A DNA stretch of 64,000 nt from Dirofilaria immitis (taxonomy: Eukaryota > Nematoda > Chromadorea > Rhabditida > Onchocercidae): positions 248,001 through 312,000 of the forward strand of contig JAKNDB010000110.1 in assembly GCA_024305405.1 (NCBI GenBank), given 5' to 3'. This document shows, piece after piece, positions 14,111 to 29,387 of this stretch. Every line of letters begins with the position of its first letter. Position 1 is the stretch's first letter. Below the pieces are notes generated by a model. That model made no database searches and was not told the origin of the DNA. It saw only the letters and a list, made by a program, of their open reading frames with translations. Position numbers and translations under genes: made by a program.

Positions 14111-15374
14111 ATTCTGAAATTTAAGCGTACATTTGGATTTATTTTCCTTAATTTTTGCCAACTTCCGCGACTTTCAGTCTCACTAAAGCAATTTTTCCCT
14201 CTTAAAAGTATTGCGCTTATTTACGCATTTAAAATCAAAAGAAAAATGAATAAATAAAAGCGAAATCAGTGAATAACGTTTACCAAAATTGTATCAAAAC
14301 AGACAGTAATAAACCAAATCAAATTCCAGAACAGATGCAGGCCACTCAGAGTACACTTTTTATGACACCGTAATCTTCACACAGTTACGGCACTTCGATG
14401 ATGTATTTTTGATGGGATATTATGAGATGGGGAACGGATAAATCATTTCTGATTTCTAGATAGGAAATGTCACTATTGTCTCAGAAACATGTCGAAGAAT
14501 GTTACCAATATTCCTTTATTCGATAACTTTTATCTCTCCTTTTATTAGTAAAATTCATGGCTTTTTCATAGAGATGGTTCTCGAATCTCATTCCCAAACT
14601 TACAGCAAATCAGCGGAACTGATGGCGGCTGCTGAGAACAAGTTAAAAGTTAAAGTTACCATTTTTTTTCTATCCCTCCTAAAATATGTTTTCTTCGAGA
14701 TAAACTTGCTATGTGGGCAGTGTTCTAAAAAATTCCAAATATTTTTATCCTCTATGTGTTTTTGTATGCCGGAGATCACTTACAGATCAGTTTACTTTAT
14801 TGTAAACTCTATCGTTATCTTTGCCACATAAATTCGATATTTCTGATTCGCTTGCTTACCTGACCTGTATCATATTTGCCTCTTACCTTCTAAATAGAAG
14901 TGGTTAAAAGGTTAATGAATAATCATTGCTCTCATTTCACACATCATTCTTCTTGTGTCAATTGTTTTTTGCAAACAAATTTCACGGAAGATTCGGCTTC
15001 GCTGCGTCTTTCGTTGGTTTGCTTATTTGCATTAGAGATTTGAGACAGAGAAAAGTATATTTTATTTCCAATCCGGATGGAAATTTAGGTGCTTAGAAAA
15101 TATTGATATACCTTGTGATGGACAGTAATTTGTATATTTCAAGTGTATTCTTTTCCTAAGTTTTTATCAGTTTTAATTATTTGATTAACGAAAATAGCAC
15201 CGTTGCAGAACAAACTTGCTAAGTTATGCAAGGAAGGAAATGGTCCTATTTTTGTGTACGTAAGACAGAAGCTGTCTAAAATACCGAGAAATCCTGAAAT
15301 AACTGTGAAAATATAATTGTCAATGAAGCAGTTCTTGAAATTTTGGCCAACAAGTAGAAGGTGATCTTGTATGA
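14111..15374. other. intergenic, no supported gene
   Basis: Spacer upstream of TMEM129. A plus-strand stretch at 14571-14650 encodes a short peptide containing SAELMAAAENKLK, which faintly resembles the start of SNAP-family proteins, but no continuing exons were found. A minus-strand hydrophobic frame at 15139-15384 runs into the tandem repeat to its right and has no recognised family. Confidence 0.3.
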
Positions 15375-15622
15375 AAGTTATCAATTGTTTGTTAAAACTT
15401 ATCCGTTTCTATGTTTTCTCTGATGGTCATTTATGTAAGTTATCAATTGTTTGGTAAAACTTATCCGTTTCTATGTTTTCTCTGATGGTCATTTATGTAA
15501 GTTATCAATTGTTTGGTAAAACTTATCCGTTTTTATGTTTTCTCTGATGGTCATTTATGTAAGTTATCAATTGTTTGGTAAAACTTATCCGTTTCTATGT
15601 TTTCTCTGATGGTCATTTATGT
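15375..15622. repeat. tandem repeat, 4 copies of 62 bp
   Basis: Units start AAGTTATCAATTGTTT at 15375, 15437, 15499 and 15561, an exact 62-base period. Copies differ at only a few bases (GTTTGTTA against GTTTGGTA in copy 1, and one C-to-T in copy 3). This is a young minisatellite. Confidence 0.95.
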
Positions 15623-15859
15623 TAATTTCTGGTCTTATTTCATTTCGCATATCTTATCTTTCTTGTTTAGTGTGCTAATAAACTTCAGTTAATTCGAAAT
15701 CAATACGGACAAAGAGACATTGTCATGTATGCTTAATGATTGGAATCACCGTCATGTTTCAATACTGGGAGAAAAATCCCATTTGCAAAAGAATTCATAA
15801 TATGTTTATTTATGCTGGAGGTACTATTAACGGAAAAGAGAGGAATTTTGTTCCACTCC

Positions 15860-16620
15860 CACGCCGCCGAATTCATAACATTCACTTGAACAGATAAGGA
15901 AAAGTGTATTCCCGAACGTTATATAGCGAATCTTCGTCACGAGTACCATAAATCACGGTGGACGTGAAGTAGCCCTGCGTGGTCACCTTGAGCGGTCGTT
16001 ACCTAAACTCGAATCTACATTTTTACCTGCAAATTTCATCTCGCACTTAGCAGAGCGATAAAGGGCGAAGAGTCCAGTTATCGCAGCAATTCTTTGCAGG
16101 AATAATCGCATAGTAACGCTGTCTCCTTTCTATGCATGCAAGTCTCGACTTCATTCGTGGGAGGCCGCTAGATATCTAATCAATAGGCACTATTTCGCAC
16201 AAACGCACAGGCCGGATCTCCCGATGCGCATCGGGCGGAGGGACACTGCATTGTAGGCGTGGCGTGCGAGTACGTTGTACTGGTTACTTTTTCTGGAAGT
16301 TAAGAGTGGAGACGTATGTGGATTGCGTGTTTGGGTTGCGGGCTGGCCGTTATGTCTACGGAGTCCAATTTTCTCACATGAGTGGATAACGGAAAAATTA
16401 AGGCTGTAGACCACTTGCTTTTCAATGCTGTGAACATGCGTGTATGTACGTGTGAACAAAAGGCAGCACGCACGCATGTATACATGCATCAGTGGACTGT
16501 TGTGATGCGTCGCGCTCGTTCTGCTGCGTAACTTGCGGCCTCACCATCGGTCGCTGCAAACTACTACAGGGGCTTGCGTTTGTTTGCAGTGGGGTAATAT
16601 GGATAGCGGTTAGGAAGAAG
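15860..16620. promoter_or_regulatory. GC- and CpG-richer patch
   Basis: In contrast to the surrounding AT-rich DNA this stretch has many CG dinucleotides and GC-rich words. It includes a perfect 16-bp palindrome CCCGATGCGCATCGGG at 16220-16235. It lies 1.0-1.8 kb upstream of the H3.3 start. A promoter, enhancer or non-coding RNA is possible. Open frames on the minus strand here overlap one another in different frames and are not convincing. Confidence 0.3.
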
Positions 16621-18626
<2,006 letters not shown>

Positions 18627-21133
18627 ATGCTCGTCAAAATGGAATAATTGTACACTCCATTTATTAAGTCTACTTTGATTTTTTGATTTAAATATCTTGT
18701 AATTTACTACTTTTTGCTCGAGAGTAAGCATTTATATTTTTTATAGTTGAGGAACTACCATTTTAGATGACTATCCATTTCTTGCTATCATTAAATAAGC
18801 ATTTCATTAAGCTATCAGGACCCTCGATTTTTGGACCTTTTCTGTAATTGTCAAGTTCAGAATTTAATCGTCAGTGAAATATTAGCCATCCTCGGTAGCA
18901 TTCAAGTCAGGAAATCGAATTTAAGGCAGTTGATTATGTAGGGCATAATTTGTTTATTCATACTGGATTTTTTCTCTTGTGTCCCTGCAATTTCATTGAC
19001 GTGTCCAATGTTCGTATCGAATAGATTCTTTATTTGACGTTCCAAGTCGTGTATCGGAGCCCTTATCTTTGTTTATATTGAACATAAAACGTGATCCTGT
19101 CAGAGTTTTTCCTGAATGAATGATGTTGCAATGTTGTGCTGAAAATTGGGAAGATGTCATAACTTCTTCAACTGGATCTCTTCGTGGTTGATTTTTCCCT
19201 CTCTGGCTTTCTCGGACACGTCAACTTAATGCAGTATTTATTAAATATGGTGCATCCTGTAAGATTTTGGTTTGTATCTTGCCCACTGTATTGTCTTATC
19301 AATGACCTCAGTTATCAGAACGATTGTCACACTGCCAGCTTTTTTCTGTTGACGCGTCTTAATTAGTGATGGAAAAACCATATTCTTTTATGCATAATGA
19401 ATAACTGTATCTATTTTATACATGAATTTTGAAAATAAGGAAATATCGTTACAATAGTTTAGGTTACTGTCCTACTGTGTATGAAGGGTGCCTGGATTAT
19501 GTTTCATAAAAATCATAAGTACGTAAGAGCGCCGATTTTGTTTTGGTCAATAAGCGGCTGTTCATTATCCGGAAAATAACAGATACATGAGAAGTAGTGG
19601 AAATTTCTAAAATAACTGGGCAAGAGAGGATGCCTGTAATGTCGTAAATCGAGGACATATATGTACTGACGTATAGACCAATGTGTAATTCCGGACATTT
19701 GTGCTGATTATGGAAAAGTTTGGTATGGTGGTTGATGAGAACTCCTTTTCTCACAACTCAGTGTTTGACTCTATCCCATAACGGATTCAGCGCGGTGGGA
19801 GCATGTTCAGACTTTTCTAGTTGGAAGCTGTCGTTGCCTGACTTCATAACTGGTTGCAAATGTAGTCCAAAGTTATTCGTATTCATATAGCGTGTTGTAG
19901 TCCATTTCGAGGGTTTCGAATGTAAATCATAAATTTCGAAGTATCGCTGTATTAGCAATATTATCGCTGGACGTTTGGTAATGATTCGATTCCACAGAAT
20001 CACCAATTTCTTAGAATTTCGGTAGAGTTAATATACCGATAACAGCGATATCCATAACGGGAATAGTTGCAACCATTCAGTACCGTTTGTAAGAAATTTA
20101 TCTCCGAAGAGCATTACCAGGAATTGCGGGATTCCCAATAGTTCTTTGGATGTTGCTGAATATGACTGAGCAGAACCGCAAATTTTGTTTCGAAATTAAT
20201 AGACTAATATGTCTTAGCTACGGAGCTGTTTAAAAAGCTCGGAGAATCGACATATGTACTTTATTTTTAAAATAAACGATAAATAAAACTGAAAAGGATT
20301 AATCCAAATGTGGGAAGACAACAACACAGGTATTCCTCGAACTAAATTTGTATACAGATGCCTGAGCTAATAAAAGACCAAGCCTAGCTTCTTGACGATT
20401 TTAATCAAACCACAGTTTACAAGTAATAAGTTTTAAGTTTTAGTGGTCACTGGGGGTCATAAATGGGCTTTGATTTTCTTCAAAACTTAGAAGATGGTGG
20501 AGATAGTGAGATGCATATTTACAAAAGAATCTGCTTTTTCCAGGAAGTAGATCTCAAGCTTTCTAAGTTAATTCTTTGTATTTCTGCTGCTAGGATGGCA
20601 TAAAGTATCACAAGTGTTGAGGAGAATCCGAACACAACATAGGCTATGTGCTATGTGTATTAAACACAAGATACATTTAATGGCTTTAACAAGAGCTTAT
20701 AAACTACCCCGTCAGCCAAGAATGTTAAGGTGATTGAGCGAGAACGGAAGAACTGAATATGCAATGTAAGCAAGAAGGATAACCAATTATGTTAGCATGT
20801 TCTGAAAATTTCAAACCTAAGATCAATTTTCTGATTTTGGAGATTAAAAACACGGTTTTTTTGATGCCATGTACATCCATTTCTTCAAATGATTATCTTT
20901 TTCTATCTGCCGACTATAATTTCAGCTATTATGCTTAATAACGCAGTTCTCTTGTGAATAAACAACTGGATAAGTTCAATAAATGCTGTATTTTAATTTC
21001 ACTGTAGGAACTTTTTACATATAATCTGGAAGGGAGATCCAGCATGGTTTCTCGCGTATGAGCTTGTTTGAAACATTTGAACCACTGGTTTGAAGAAAGA
21101 AAAGAAAAAACAGCAAACATTTAATGAGTTCTG
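18627..21133. other. 2.5 kb spacer
   Basis: Holds the H3.3 3' region and the DNA downstream of the RING1 gene. A single minus-strand frame from 20006 to 19497 stays open for about 168 codons except for one TGA at 19758-19760. It has no recognised domain. Nothing else is supported. Confidence 0.35.
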
Positions 21134-24100
21134 CTACGACTTCCCAGTGAACTTAAAAATAAGTTTCAGTGGTCTCTTCCTATTCGCCCAATACTCGGCT
21201 TTCAGCTGCTCAATTGTTATCGATTCATCCAAAGCTGGAAAAGACAACCGTGTCATCTGGGAACTGTAATTCCTAACAGCAATGGATTCCTAAAGCCTTC
21301 ACATTGTACAATTAGTATTTAAAAATCAATTTATTCCCATCAGTTCTACGAAAATAAACGTGTCAATGCATGATGAGAGAGAAAGTGTATTCTTTTCTAA
21401 ATTTTGTTCCTTGTAACAATTCTACTTTTTTTTTTCAAAGAAGTCAGAATTGTCAAAACAAAAGGACATTAGATAATTTGTTTATATAGACACGATCATG
21501 TCTCTGTAAACAAATTTTATTAAATACCACATTCAAGATAAGCAATCACGAAGAGTCAATAACTTGGACAAATTACTTCACTTTAACGAAATAATCATCC
21601 ACAACTTCATTATCCCTATACATTTCCAAACATTTATTACTTTCATATCCATGAGAAAAATAACTAAGTCGATGACGATATTGAAATATTGATTTAAATT
21701 CAGAAATAAAAAGACCAATTTAGTAAACTTACCCGTAAATGGTGAATTAATGGTGAAAACTGAAGCTGACTTCGGATCGCTGTTTCGCTCACCAACATTT
21801 ACAGTTGTAAACTGACCCTCTCCCGTTTCATTTACTACCAGTACATCATCCAGAGCCAGATCAGACTTTACCGGACATAGAAGGACACGCTATAAAATGA
21901 AGACATATTAGTAAAGTGATGGGAAAAACATTTTATCATTCTGAACTATAAGAAAGCATGTAGCTGTATTCCGTGATTTTCCCAGTCTCATTTTCATTTG
22001 AAGATGACTACTCATTAAAATAAGAAATAAAAAGAAGAAAGAAATACCTTAGGTAGATAATTCTCGATACATTTTCCGTCCCATTCAGTGCGTGATTCTA
22101 CTCTGATTCGCTGCAGTATATACTCACACAAGTGACCAACTGCAAGTCGTAACTGTTCCAGTAATTCCAGTGCGGTTTAAAGTAAAACTAATGAAGTTTT
22201 TCATGGCTCACTGTAACCTATATTTCAGTTCAACTACAAGTATAAATTATAACATTCGGTAGTTGTATCCGAGTTGAAATGAAGTAATAATATAGTATAT
22301 ATTACACTCATAATCTAAAACGTAAGAATAATACTGCGCTATAGTAATCAAAATATGTCATAGAAACCTGTGGTTGTTGAACACGTGACAATATATCGTA
22401 AATGTTTAGCAGCAATAGGAAGTGAATCATCATTCACTACACTTGCATCAGGATTAAGAACAAGCTCTGATTCTATTCCTGATGATAACCGCTGCTTTCC
22501 TGACATCAATAAATATTCAAACGAACGTGGTGACATCATCACTACATCTTCTGTTGGAACACTGCTTCCTAAAGATGGCGCTAACAACAGTCCATCATTC
22601 GTTTTGGAATTTACTACTCTTTTGACTGCAAAAAGATTTTATTCAAATCGTTTATAAATTCAGTTTTATGAAAATTCTCACAACCTATAAGAAAAAGAAA
22701 ATGAATCTTTTTTTCACTTCTAATAAAATCATTCCAAAATGCTATATACTTTGGAATGATTTTATTCGCAAATATATCCTTTCTAGATGTTTAACGGCAA
22801 TCATGGAATCGATACCACCAACTCATTCGTCGGCACTCATTTTTTTGCCTTTTTGAATCAAATTTTCATTACGAAGGAAAGAAAGAGCTAGGAATATTTC
22901 TAATAATATAGTTTATAATATTATTCATGCTAAGAAAGAGTACTAACTATTTCCATTAAAATGAAGCAAATTTCCATTCGAAATTCCCGAAATCGAAGCA
23001 GTATTCGAAAACTAAAAAAAAAAAGTATTGAATACTAGCAAATGACTAAAGAGAAAATGCGACAGGTGCAATAGAAATGACGAAATACCGTATATACGTA
23101 AAAATCAAGATGATTTCTAAATCTTACATTCACATTTGAATTGATTTGATTTGATGCAATGTGCATGGATGGATCAAGACTAGGATATACATTTACGCAC
23201 TTTGCAGAACACTCGTTCTTACCATTAACCCGAACATTCTTTACAGCCACTCCATTAAGCCGTTCTACAAGTAACATTCTGATATTGATAGCAAGATTTC
23301 GATTTCCAAACTTCCGAAGTGGAAATTTAAAACACCTGTTACATATTTTGACTAAGGAATTGAATAAAATACCATGAGTACTGGATTTCTGCAAAACAAC
23401 GACTGGAGTTATTTCACAGTGATTTGATACCAACCGATTGGACTACAAATAATTTAAATGAATGGTGTTTATGAATTTCTCAGAAAAATAATGCAAGAAG
23501 GACATGCTTCAATTTACATAAGTATTAAATAACCAGGTTTATAAATTATTCACGATTAGAAATGATATTAACATTAGATTTCTTAGGAAATAGTGACAAA
23601 AACAGAAATGTTGTTAAAAACTTACTTTTATTCTCTTTTCACATGTATTATTAATATTTAATCTGTCTTCACAATCAGCATATGATGATGTTGTTGGTTG
23701 TTGGAGATTCGGATAAGCATCTGAAGAAAATTTAATTGTTGCTAAAGCAAGATGTTTAAAATGCCAACCGAAAAAAGCATTCAAAGATCTGGCTCATTAC
23801 GAATCAAAATTCCTGACAAAAAAAAAAGACAAGATTCAAAATGTTCCCTCTCATTATACCAAAAATATCTAAAGCATGTCAATATCATTAAATTCAAAAA
23901 AAGAAAAATAACCATCCGAAGATCCTTCATCAATCGTAAGCGGAGGATCAGATGCATCCGAATACATGCTAGGCAACAATGGTGGTTTTATTTCCAAAGG
24001 CGTGTTTAGTGCTAAATCTGTCATCGAATTGTACTAAAAAGTTTAAAAACAGTATTATCCACTTTAGTGCTGGCTTGTACCTAAAATATATTTTTCTAAT

Positions 24101-25198
24101 GATTTGCATTATTTGAAGGAAGCAAGGTTGTAGGTATAAAAACCACTATAATTTTCTACCAAATAAAAAAGATTTGAGAATTGAAAATCCAGGAACACGT
24201 TCAAAAATAAAATGTAGAACCTTTACTGATGTTTTAGTATTTTTCGGCGGTGTCCGTTCTGAAGAAGATGACGAAGCTATTGGATCCGAATTTGTCAAGC
24301 GTTTGGTAGGTGACTTCTTATCAAACGCTCTTCTCTTGGTGAAACCTGCAAAATAAATGCTGCTTATTATAAGTCACCATTTTGAAAATTTTAGATGAAT
24401 TTTTCGCATCTAAAGTTACTCGTTGCTGCATCAAAAAATCATGTATATCTTCAGTTTTATCGAAAAGTATTATTCGCAGAATATAAGAAACTTACACAGA
24501 TTACTTGACTCCGTGATCGGGCGTTTAACACATCTCCTTTCGACTGACGAAGTGAACTGAAGTGAGAGCAATTTGAAATGAACTGCCTGATACAAGTTCC
24601 ACATCTTAAATATTAGTTCCTCCGCTGTGCACCCAGCCCGTTCGTAGAAAAAAATCATGAGAAAATGCTCCAAAACACCCTAACGTAACAAGTAACTATG
24701 AATTTCTTTAGAAATAGTGCTTAATTTAAAAGAGGTACCTTATTAATAATAGCATCAAAATTTGCATCACTCTTTAGCGGCGTCTTTTTCGGAAGGACTT
24801 TATGACATGAGGGACATTTCCTTGCTCCAGTATGTATTCTTTGTAATATACAATCCGCACAAAAGCGGTGCATACAATTCTGGAATAAAAACTATTAATT
24901 TATCGTCACCTTCCACAATTATGGAAAACAAATGGAACTTTTCAAGATATGTGTAGGCGGAACATTACTCTTTATTTAATTCAAAAGTATCTGTTCTCAC
25001 CCTCACAACCATTGTATTCTGTATTGTCTTTTCGCAGATGCCACATTCTAACTCCTTGCTAATCCAATCGAAATGAATGGATTTTGTATCAATACCAGTA
25101 CGTAACGCATGTGGCTTACGTAATTTATCGTACAATGTCGACTGTGGTAGTGTAAGGCGTCGTGATGTAGGTGGACCATCACTACGCCCAGATACCAT
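21134..25198 (-). CDS. RING1/RNF2-type Polycomb E3 ubiquitin ligase
   Basis: Catalytic core of PRC1-type complexes, which put ubiquitin on histone H2A. Exon 1 (25001-25198) starts at the ATG and ends inside the RING. Exon 2 (24739-24879) completes it. The C3HC4 ligands are visible as ECGIC (residues 51-55), NCMHRFCADC (67-76) and KCPSC (87-91), followed by SDANFDAIINK as in RNF2. A serine-rich, poorly conserved middle follows (exons at about 24.2-24.35, 23.9-24.0, 23.64-23.72, 23.13-23.44 and 22368-22625). The C-terminal RAWUL-like domain is spread over 22048-22139, 21733-21889 and the last exon 21134-21236. It reads VGHLCEYILQRI, then EGQFTTVN, then EQLKAEYWANRKRPLKLIF. Most splice phases agree. 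The join between exon 2 and the 24.34 kb exon, and the joint near 22.6-23.1 kb, may each hide a small exon. The C. elegans counterpart is probably spat-3. Confidence 0.88.
22722..22766. repeat. 17-bp perfect hairpin in RING1 intron
   Basis: AATAAAATCATTCCAAA (22722-22738) returns in reverse complement at 22750-22766 around an 11-base loop. It lies between RING1 exons at 22.6 and 23.1 kb. It could be the end-to-end remnant of a small fold-back element. Confidence 0.8.
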
Positions 25199-25204
25199 TT
25201 AATT

Positions 25205-25216
25205 CTTCACTGAAAC
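25205..25216 (-). promoter_or_regulatory. probable SL or 5' UTR splice acceptor of RING1
   Basis: A textbook TTTGTTTCAG acceptor on the minus strand ends at 25210, twelve bases before the RING1 ATG. No upstream coding exon is seen, so trans-splicing of a spliced leader or a 5' UTR intron is likely. Confidence 0.55.
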
Positions 25217-28200
25217 AAAAAATGTTGAACACGCAATGAAACGTACTAATTTAAAAAACTAGTGCAATGGCAAAAGAATACTTCATAGTGAAAAAATAAT
25301 TTAAATAAAAACATAGGATTTAAGGTCAGTCATTATAATGCTTTAGATAAAGTACTAGAACTTTCTCTGAAGCATGAATTATTAATGATTTTCAGTTTCG
25401 ATATGGCAATGAGCAAATTTGGCTAAAAACACTCAAAATTTGTCGATATACGATGCATTTAGCTTGCTGATGAAGTCCATAAAGAAATCACGCAGATTCC
25501 TGGAAAATCAACTAAGCTAACAACCGGAACACCCACAACACTTACAACCAACCACTACTTAAAACAATTTCCACTAAAAAGATAGTGAAATCGGCACAGT
25601 GCCAAAATAAGAGTACAGTATTGTGAATCGTGTTTCGGAAGAAGTGGCATCTGAAGCAGCTCATTCTACTCTTTTAATTTAAACAGAGGTTGAGCATTTC
25701 ACGAAATTTTTTTTTTTTTGTGGAAGGAGAGAGGATTTATTTTTCTCCTCCTTCGCACTCAATGACATTATACAATATATTTCCAATGAGTGCACTGGAA
25801 ATATATTGTATTTCATATAAAATGAACAGGCAGTTTCTGCATTCCATCCTGCGTTGAATCTGATGATTATTTTTCGTTTAATGCATTCTCTGAATCATCG
25901 ATTTCTGTGAGTTTATCATATCCCTTATTGCATATGTTCAAAAATGTTAAAGTTTGCAATAGAATAAATAATTCTATTCATGCCCTAAATACACCACCGT
26001 TGAAATGAGCTTTCAAAATAATCCAGTGAACTCATAATGTGAAAGTAGGAAGTTCGAGGATTATATTATCGTAGTATATCATATAGCAAAGTAGCATTTT
26101 TGCTACTATTTTTCGTTGCAAGAGAAAAGACAGCTATCGAAGAATATAAGATTCATTTCATTTGGTGTCGTGAAACTCCAAATAAATAATAAAATAAAAT
26201 TTAACAGAAAAATAATCACAAAATATTTTGATAATCCATTAGTTGCTATTTATCTCATCAATCTACATATTTGTCTGAATAATTGTAATTTCCTGTCTAA
26301 GAAATTTATCTTATTTCCCAAGCTAATATTTACATTTTTCCATGTTATCATATTTTCTATCTTAGAATTCCAATTCATTTTCCCAACCATCCAATTCTAA
26401 TCATAAGTAGATCTCTATATTGTGTAAGGTAAAAACCTAACAAACTTTTCTACACGCCCAATTTGTTACTGTTTAAGAACTCTCTAATTTAACAGTCTAA
26501 TGGGTTCCGAATTATCCAAGCTAATTCATCTCAATCCCTTCAATTCTTCGATTTTATTTTAAATCATTAATATCGTTATTGTTGGTTCGTGCGTTGTCAA
26601 TTATATTAAGGTCTTCCCTATTCCTGTTCTGCACAAGAAATAAACCTTATTACAAATCTGTTCTGACATCGACTTAACCAATCCAACAAAGCTATCGCAA
26701 CACCTGGCATTAAAACTGAACCACACTTTACAACGGCAGAATACTTAATTCTTATGTTGATATCAGTCAGAGGCTCTAATAAATTGCTAATAATATGTTT
26801 TTAAAGATGTGACTGCCGCTGAAATCGCGAGGAAATCCCTTGGTAGAAGAAAATATAAAGATTCATATGGTAATTTATTAGAAATATATTAGAATATAGG
26901 TCAAGAAGTTGTAAATCATACTGGTTGTCTTGTTTATGTACTCCAAATGAAGGCGATGATTCACTTCCGTGACCACAGGACTTCGGAATGGCGCGAGGGA
27001 TCCTAATCAACAACATAATTTTGGTTAGATGTGCTCCAGCTAGATGGCATACCGGGTGTTTTTGGGTCGCTTTTTTCCTTTGAGTCACGTTATCGTTATT
27101 AGAATTTGGATTGTGTTATTGTATCATTGATGTTATAATTGTTGCATTCGTGTACCTGTATTTGTCCAATAAGAATAATATTTTCTATTATGAATTATCT
27201 CGTTCAAAATAATTCCAGTTGAAAAAAATGATAAATTCAAATAATTTTATTCGACATGATTCCGAACGAAACATTAATTCGATTTAGATATTCATTCAAG
27301 ATCAAATCTAAATTAATGTTCAGAAATCAGTTTAAAATTGGTTATCTAATTATCTTGAGCTGAACCAAGGGTCGGAATGATCAAAATAATTTATAATATA
27401 AATATGTTGACAATAATCAAGATATTTTATCATTGAATATCTCGGTGTAATCGAGTGATTCATGATTTTGTAATGTAAAATTGTTTTCATGTTCTTTAAC
27501 AAAAATTCATCTCCTTTCAATCTTATATTGAAAGATGTTGTTTAAAGCACTGCAACCATTTAGATTTTGACATATTATCTTTCATGCCATACGGAGTTGC
27601 TTAAAGCATTGTAAATTATCAGTACAAAAAGGCATATTATCATCACATTCATACACATCTTTTGATCTTATGACTTTGCTGTCATCGTTCAGTATCGTGC
27701 TCCCAAATTCAACTTTGTAATTCAATACCAATAAATTTCAAATAACTTCCTTAAAATTAAAGAGGAATTCAAGCATTATCGATATTCCTCAATGAATTTG
27801 TGTATCGTAGTTATGACGAATAAAATCTATCATAATAAAACTTCGTTGCATAAGAAATCTCTGTCCAAGTTTCCGATTACTCAATGTGAATCTTTTACGA
27901 TATGAAGTCGTTTCCTTTAATAACTCTATAGCTTGTTTATTTTCATTATTTTTGTCAACCGAGTTTTAGCATTAAAAAAATGCCTGACATATCACAATGC
28001 AAATTGTCATTTTCAGTTTTGATAAGTGATGAACTGTATGAGGAATTTTTTCGTTAAATAATAGGAGACGATATTTATATTAAAAAAAAACTGAACTTCA
28101 AGATATAGGAATATGTAACACAAAAGTTTCAGTATGTTGTGTGCTTCATGCCGAATAAATAGTTGTTGCAAGAATTGATATGAGGTCTTTTAGGATAAAC

Positions 28201-29387
28201 GACCGTTTTATTTGCACAGGTCAGAATTACATTGCCCTTATTATTTCATCACCTGAGGAATTCCTTAAAGTATAATTAACCTATTCAGAAAATTCTTCAG
28301 ATTAGTAAATCCAATCTAATTCCAAGACTGATTATTGAACTTCAGGAATAAAAATTATTGATATATGTTGATTTGAAGGTCATTTCAATGGAATGCGCGC
28401 AATTTTCCAGATGATGTAATCTAGCTCAACCATGCCTTTGATCTCATTTCTGATTCTGAAACAAGCTGATCTATACCGTTTATGCCCAATTCTTAAGGGT
28501 CGGATTTTTCGGAACTAAAATTCGGGAAGAGTATGTCCGAATTTCATGATTCCCAGTGATTCCAGATACAATAATTTCAGTTTTTTGCAAAAATTAGTTA
28601 TGATCGCGAATACGTCCTCTTCATATTGCCTTACTTTTCTAATTCACACATGAAAAGCGAGTAACCCAGTTCAGTTTATAAGTAAATTTATTTTATTTCT
28701 TCTGTAAGGCAAAATATATATTGGCACGGGCACTATAACTTGGTATATTTTAAAGTTAGGATAAAAACGGGAAATATGTACAAATGAAGCCGTAGAATAA
28801 GAAACTAACTATTTCGCTTATCAAACAGGGGAAAGCCTGGTGACAAAAGTGGTAACAAAGCAAGTGAATAACAACTAATGCAACCAGCAAATGCCTCCTA
28901 TAGAAAAAATTCTTCACAAACAACAATCAGAGCAAAAGCGAGTTTTTGAAAACATGAAGAAGTGACATGTTCTCCATAGCGCTTCACATAAAGATGCATT
29001 CCTGATATGTGAACATTTCAGAAATCATTTAAACTCAGAAGCTAAAAAGCAAGATTTTTTCCCACAAGCAACATTTTCAATCAGAGTTCCAGCAGTTAAA
29101 TAAACCAATTCTCGGAATGAATATGCCTTAACAAAATCTTTTCGAGAAGGCTTTATCCTAACTTGAACTAAAAGTGCTTCATAAGTAAAAAACTCCACTT
29201 ATTACAATAAATTCTCCAAATTTATTCAATAATCATTCCCTAATTACGAAAATAACATCAAAGATAAATTTTTAACAAAACAGAAGAAATCAATGGTTCA
29301 TAAGAACATAAAATTTGTCTTAAAACAGCATTGAAATAAACAGCTAGTTTATAAATGATCACAACCTTTCATTCTTCATTTCCCGTA
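25211..29387. other. 4 kb spacer without supported gene
   Basis: AT-rich DNA between the RING1 promoter and the 3' end of the carboxylase. It contains one clear hairpin (listed) and long weakly repetitive AT stretches. A 95-codon minus-strand frame (26801-27088) has no recognisable family. Confidence 0.4.
25770..25811. repeat. 16-bp perfect hairpin
   Basis: ATACAATATATTTCCA (25770-25785) is reverse-complemented at 25796-25811 around a 10-base loop. It lies about 0.6 kb upstream of RING1. Function unknown. Confidence 0.8.

Noticed and set aside
14571..14650. First exon of an alpha-SNAP-like gene on the plus strand
   Set aside because: The peptide SAELMAAAENKLK is suggestive, but no continuing exon with SNAP helices was found in the next 3 kb.
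16190..16489. Small proteins encoded in the GC-rich patch
   Set aside because: Two overlapping minus-strand frames exist only because GC-rich DNA has fewer stops; neither has a splice partner or a family.
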